Made by a program: the position numbers and the translations under genes. This document shows, piece by piece, positions 63,076 through 64,000 of a stretch of 64,000 bases of DNA. The stretch covers positions 67,642 to 131,641 of the forward strand of contig NZ_BSSE01000013.1 of NCBI RefSeq assembly GCF_030268965.1, given 5' to 3'. The notes under the pieces are model-generated. The model was not told where the DNA came from. It was given only the letters and a program-made list of their open reading frames with translations, and ran no database searches. Within the stretch, counting starts at the first letter, position 1. The number at the start of each line of letters is the position of its first letter. The DNA is from Microtetraspora sp. NBRC 16547 (GTDB lineage Bacteria; Actinomycetota; Actinomycetes; Streptosporangiales; Streptosporangiaceae).

Positions 63076-64000
63076 ATGACGGCTGAACCCGCGTGGGGGG
63101 CGGCGGAGCCGTACCGGATCAGGCCGTTCCGCGCCGGACGCGGCGGACTTCGGCCGGGCACGCTGCTGCGGGCGGCGTCGGACTCGATCCCGCCGTCGGG
63201 GCTGGTGCTGCTCGCCGTCCTCTCGGTGCAGGTGGGCGCAGGGCTGGCCAAGAACCTCTTCGCCGAGCTGCCGCCGAGCGCCGTGGTGTTCCTGCGGATC
63301 GCGATCGGCGCGGCCATCCTCGTCCCGGTCGCCCGGCCCCGCCTGAAGGGGTTCGGCCGGAAGGACCTCGCCGTCGGGGCGGCCTTCGGGCTCAGTCTCG
63401 GCCTGATGAACCTGTCGTTCTATGAGGCGCTGGCCCGGCTGCCCATGGGCATCGCGGTCGCGATCGAGTTCATCGGGCCGCTCACCGTGGCGGTCGTCGC
63501 CTCCCGGCGGCGGCTCGACCTGTTCTGGGTCGCGCTGGCCGGCGCCGGCGTGATCCTGCTCGCTCCTTGGGGGCAGGCGGACGGCGCGAACTGGGCCGGC
63601 ATCGGGTTCGCCGCCCTCGCGGGCACCATGTGGGCCGCCTACATCGTGCTGTCGGCGGCCACCGGCGCCCGGTTCCCCGGCTCCAGCGGCCTCGCGCTCG
63701 CCATGGTCGTCGCCACGATCGCCGTCGCCCCCGTCGGGGTGGTCTCCGGCGGCGCCGACCTGCTGCGCCCCGAGATCCTGCTCCTGGGCGCCGGGGTCGG
63801 GCTGCTCTCCTCGGTCATCCCGTACACGATCGAACTGGAGGCCCTGCGGAGGATGCCGAAGCGGGTCTTCGGCATCCTCATGAGCCTCGAACCCGCCGTC
63901 GCCGCGCTGGTGGGCCTCGTCGTGCTCGGGGAGTTCCTCCAGGCCCGTGAGTGGGCGGCGATCGGCTGCGTCGTCATCGCCTCGATCGGCGCGACCAGAT
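63076..64000 (+). CDS. EamA/RhtA-type exporter, truncated by the window end
   Basis: The first 308 residues of a DMT-superfamily permease; the window ends before the stop. It has nine or so hydrophobic segments so far (the family has ten), the LMNLSFYEALARLPMGIAVAIEFIGPL segment split over two helices, and the RhtA-like MPKRVFGILMSLEPAVAALVGL near the end. Relatives export threonine, homoserine or other amino acids. The ATG at 63076 has GGAGG ten bases upstream. Confidence 0.88.
   Translation, partial: MTAEPAWGAAEPYRIRPFRAGRGGLRPGTLLRAASDSIPPSGLVLLAVLSVQVGAGLAKNLFAELPPSAVVFLRIAIGAAILVPVARPRLKGFGRKDLAVGAAFGLSLGLMNLSFYEALARLPMGIAVAIEFIGPLTVAVVASRRRLDLFWVALAGAGVILLAPWGQADGANWAGIGFAALAGTMWAAYIVLSAATGARFPGSSGLALAMVVATIAVAPVGVVSGGADLLRPEILLLGAGVGLLSSVIPYTIELEALRRMPKRVFGILMSLEPAVAALVGLVVLGEFLQAREWAAIGCVVIASIGATR

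Overview
The window is a very GC-rich chromosomal segment with about 66 genes and no insertion sequence, phage gene, tRNA, rRNA or CRISPR array that I can see. The gene content indicates a high-GC Gram-positive actinomycete, most like the Streptosporangium/Nonomuraea group. Markers are a mycothiol ligase (MshC), an InhA-like FabI behind a MabA-like FabG, a SufR-controlled suf operon, an acVLRF1 protein, a DUF3099 protein, a 6C small RNA, many GTG/TTG starts and several apparently leaderless genes. Placement below order level is inference.

Layout. 1-5737: a glycoconjugate or small-molecule cluster (family 2 glycosyltransferase, DegT-type aminotransferase, cytochrome P450, two tandem CelD-like acyltransferases), with one low-GC patch and a TTA leucine codon. 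5765-10824: a minus-strand run read uppP, phosphomutase, DUF3090, PI-kinase-like protein, NRDE protein, mshC. Three of these form a conserved but functionally uncharacterised actinobacterial trio, the best candidate here for an undescribed system. 10869-18027: aldo/keto reductase, an 11-residue-repeat surface protein, fabG-fabI and tldD-tldE. 18194-21989: dodecin, DUF3099, a 6C RNA with a palindrome in its promoter, the moaA-mobA-DUF6457 molybdenum-cofactor operon and a GNAT enzyme. 22146-30184: a type III polyketide synthase with a partner methyltransferase, two secreted two-domain proteins, a long-chain acyl-CoA synthetase, a peptide transporter and a TRIC-type channel.

30168-41746: a MocR regulator divergent from a YczE membrane protein, a GH15 enzyme, LD-carboxypeptidase, sulfotransferase, ABC exporter, enoyl-CoA hydratase, a small HTH protein and an ABC-F protein. 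41964-49160: acVLRF1, a histidine kinase with a receiver-only regulator, a degenerate EAL-CBS protein, a membrane Ser/Thr kinase and two decayed gene remnants. 49249-53808: hisE-hisG, a CE7 esterase and a DEAD-box helicase with a long RGD-rich tail. 54418-60891: sufR-sufB-sufD-Rieske-sufC-sufS-sufU-sufT. 60892-64000: a control region with a SufR-type site and an iron-box-like palindrome, an ABC-2 transporter and the start of an EamA permease.

How genes work together. The suf genes form one nearly gap-free operon for Fe-S assembly, with an Fe-S-binding repressor and an apparent iron-responsive site. fabG-fabI carry out both reductions of the fatty-acid elongation cycle. moaA-mobA build the molybdenum cofactor. 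The polyketide synthase and methyltransferase probably make and O-methylate an alkyl pyrone or resorcinol. Tandem repeats with a 12-bp period recur at four separate loci.
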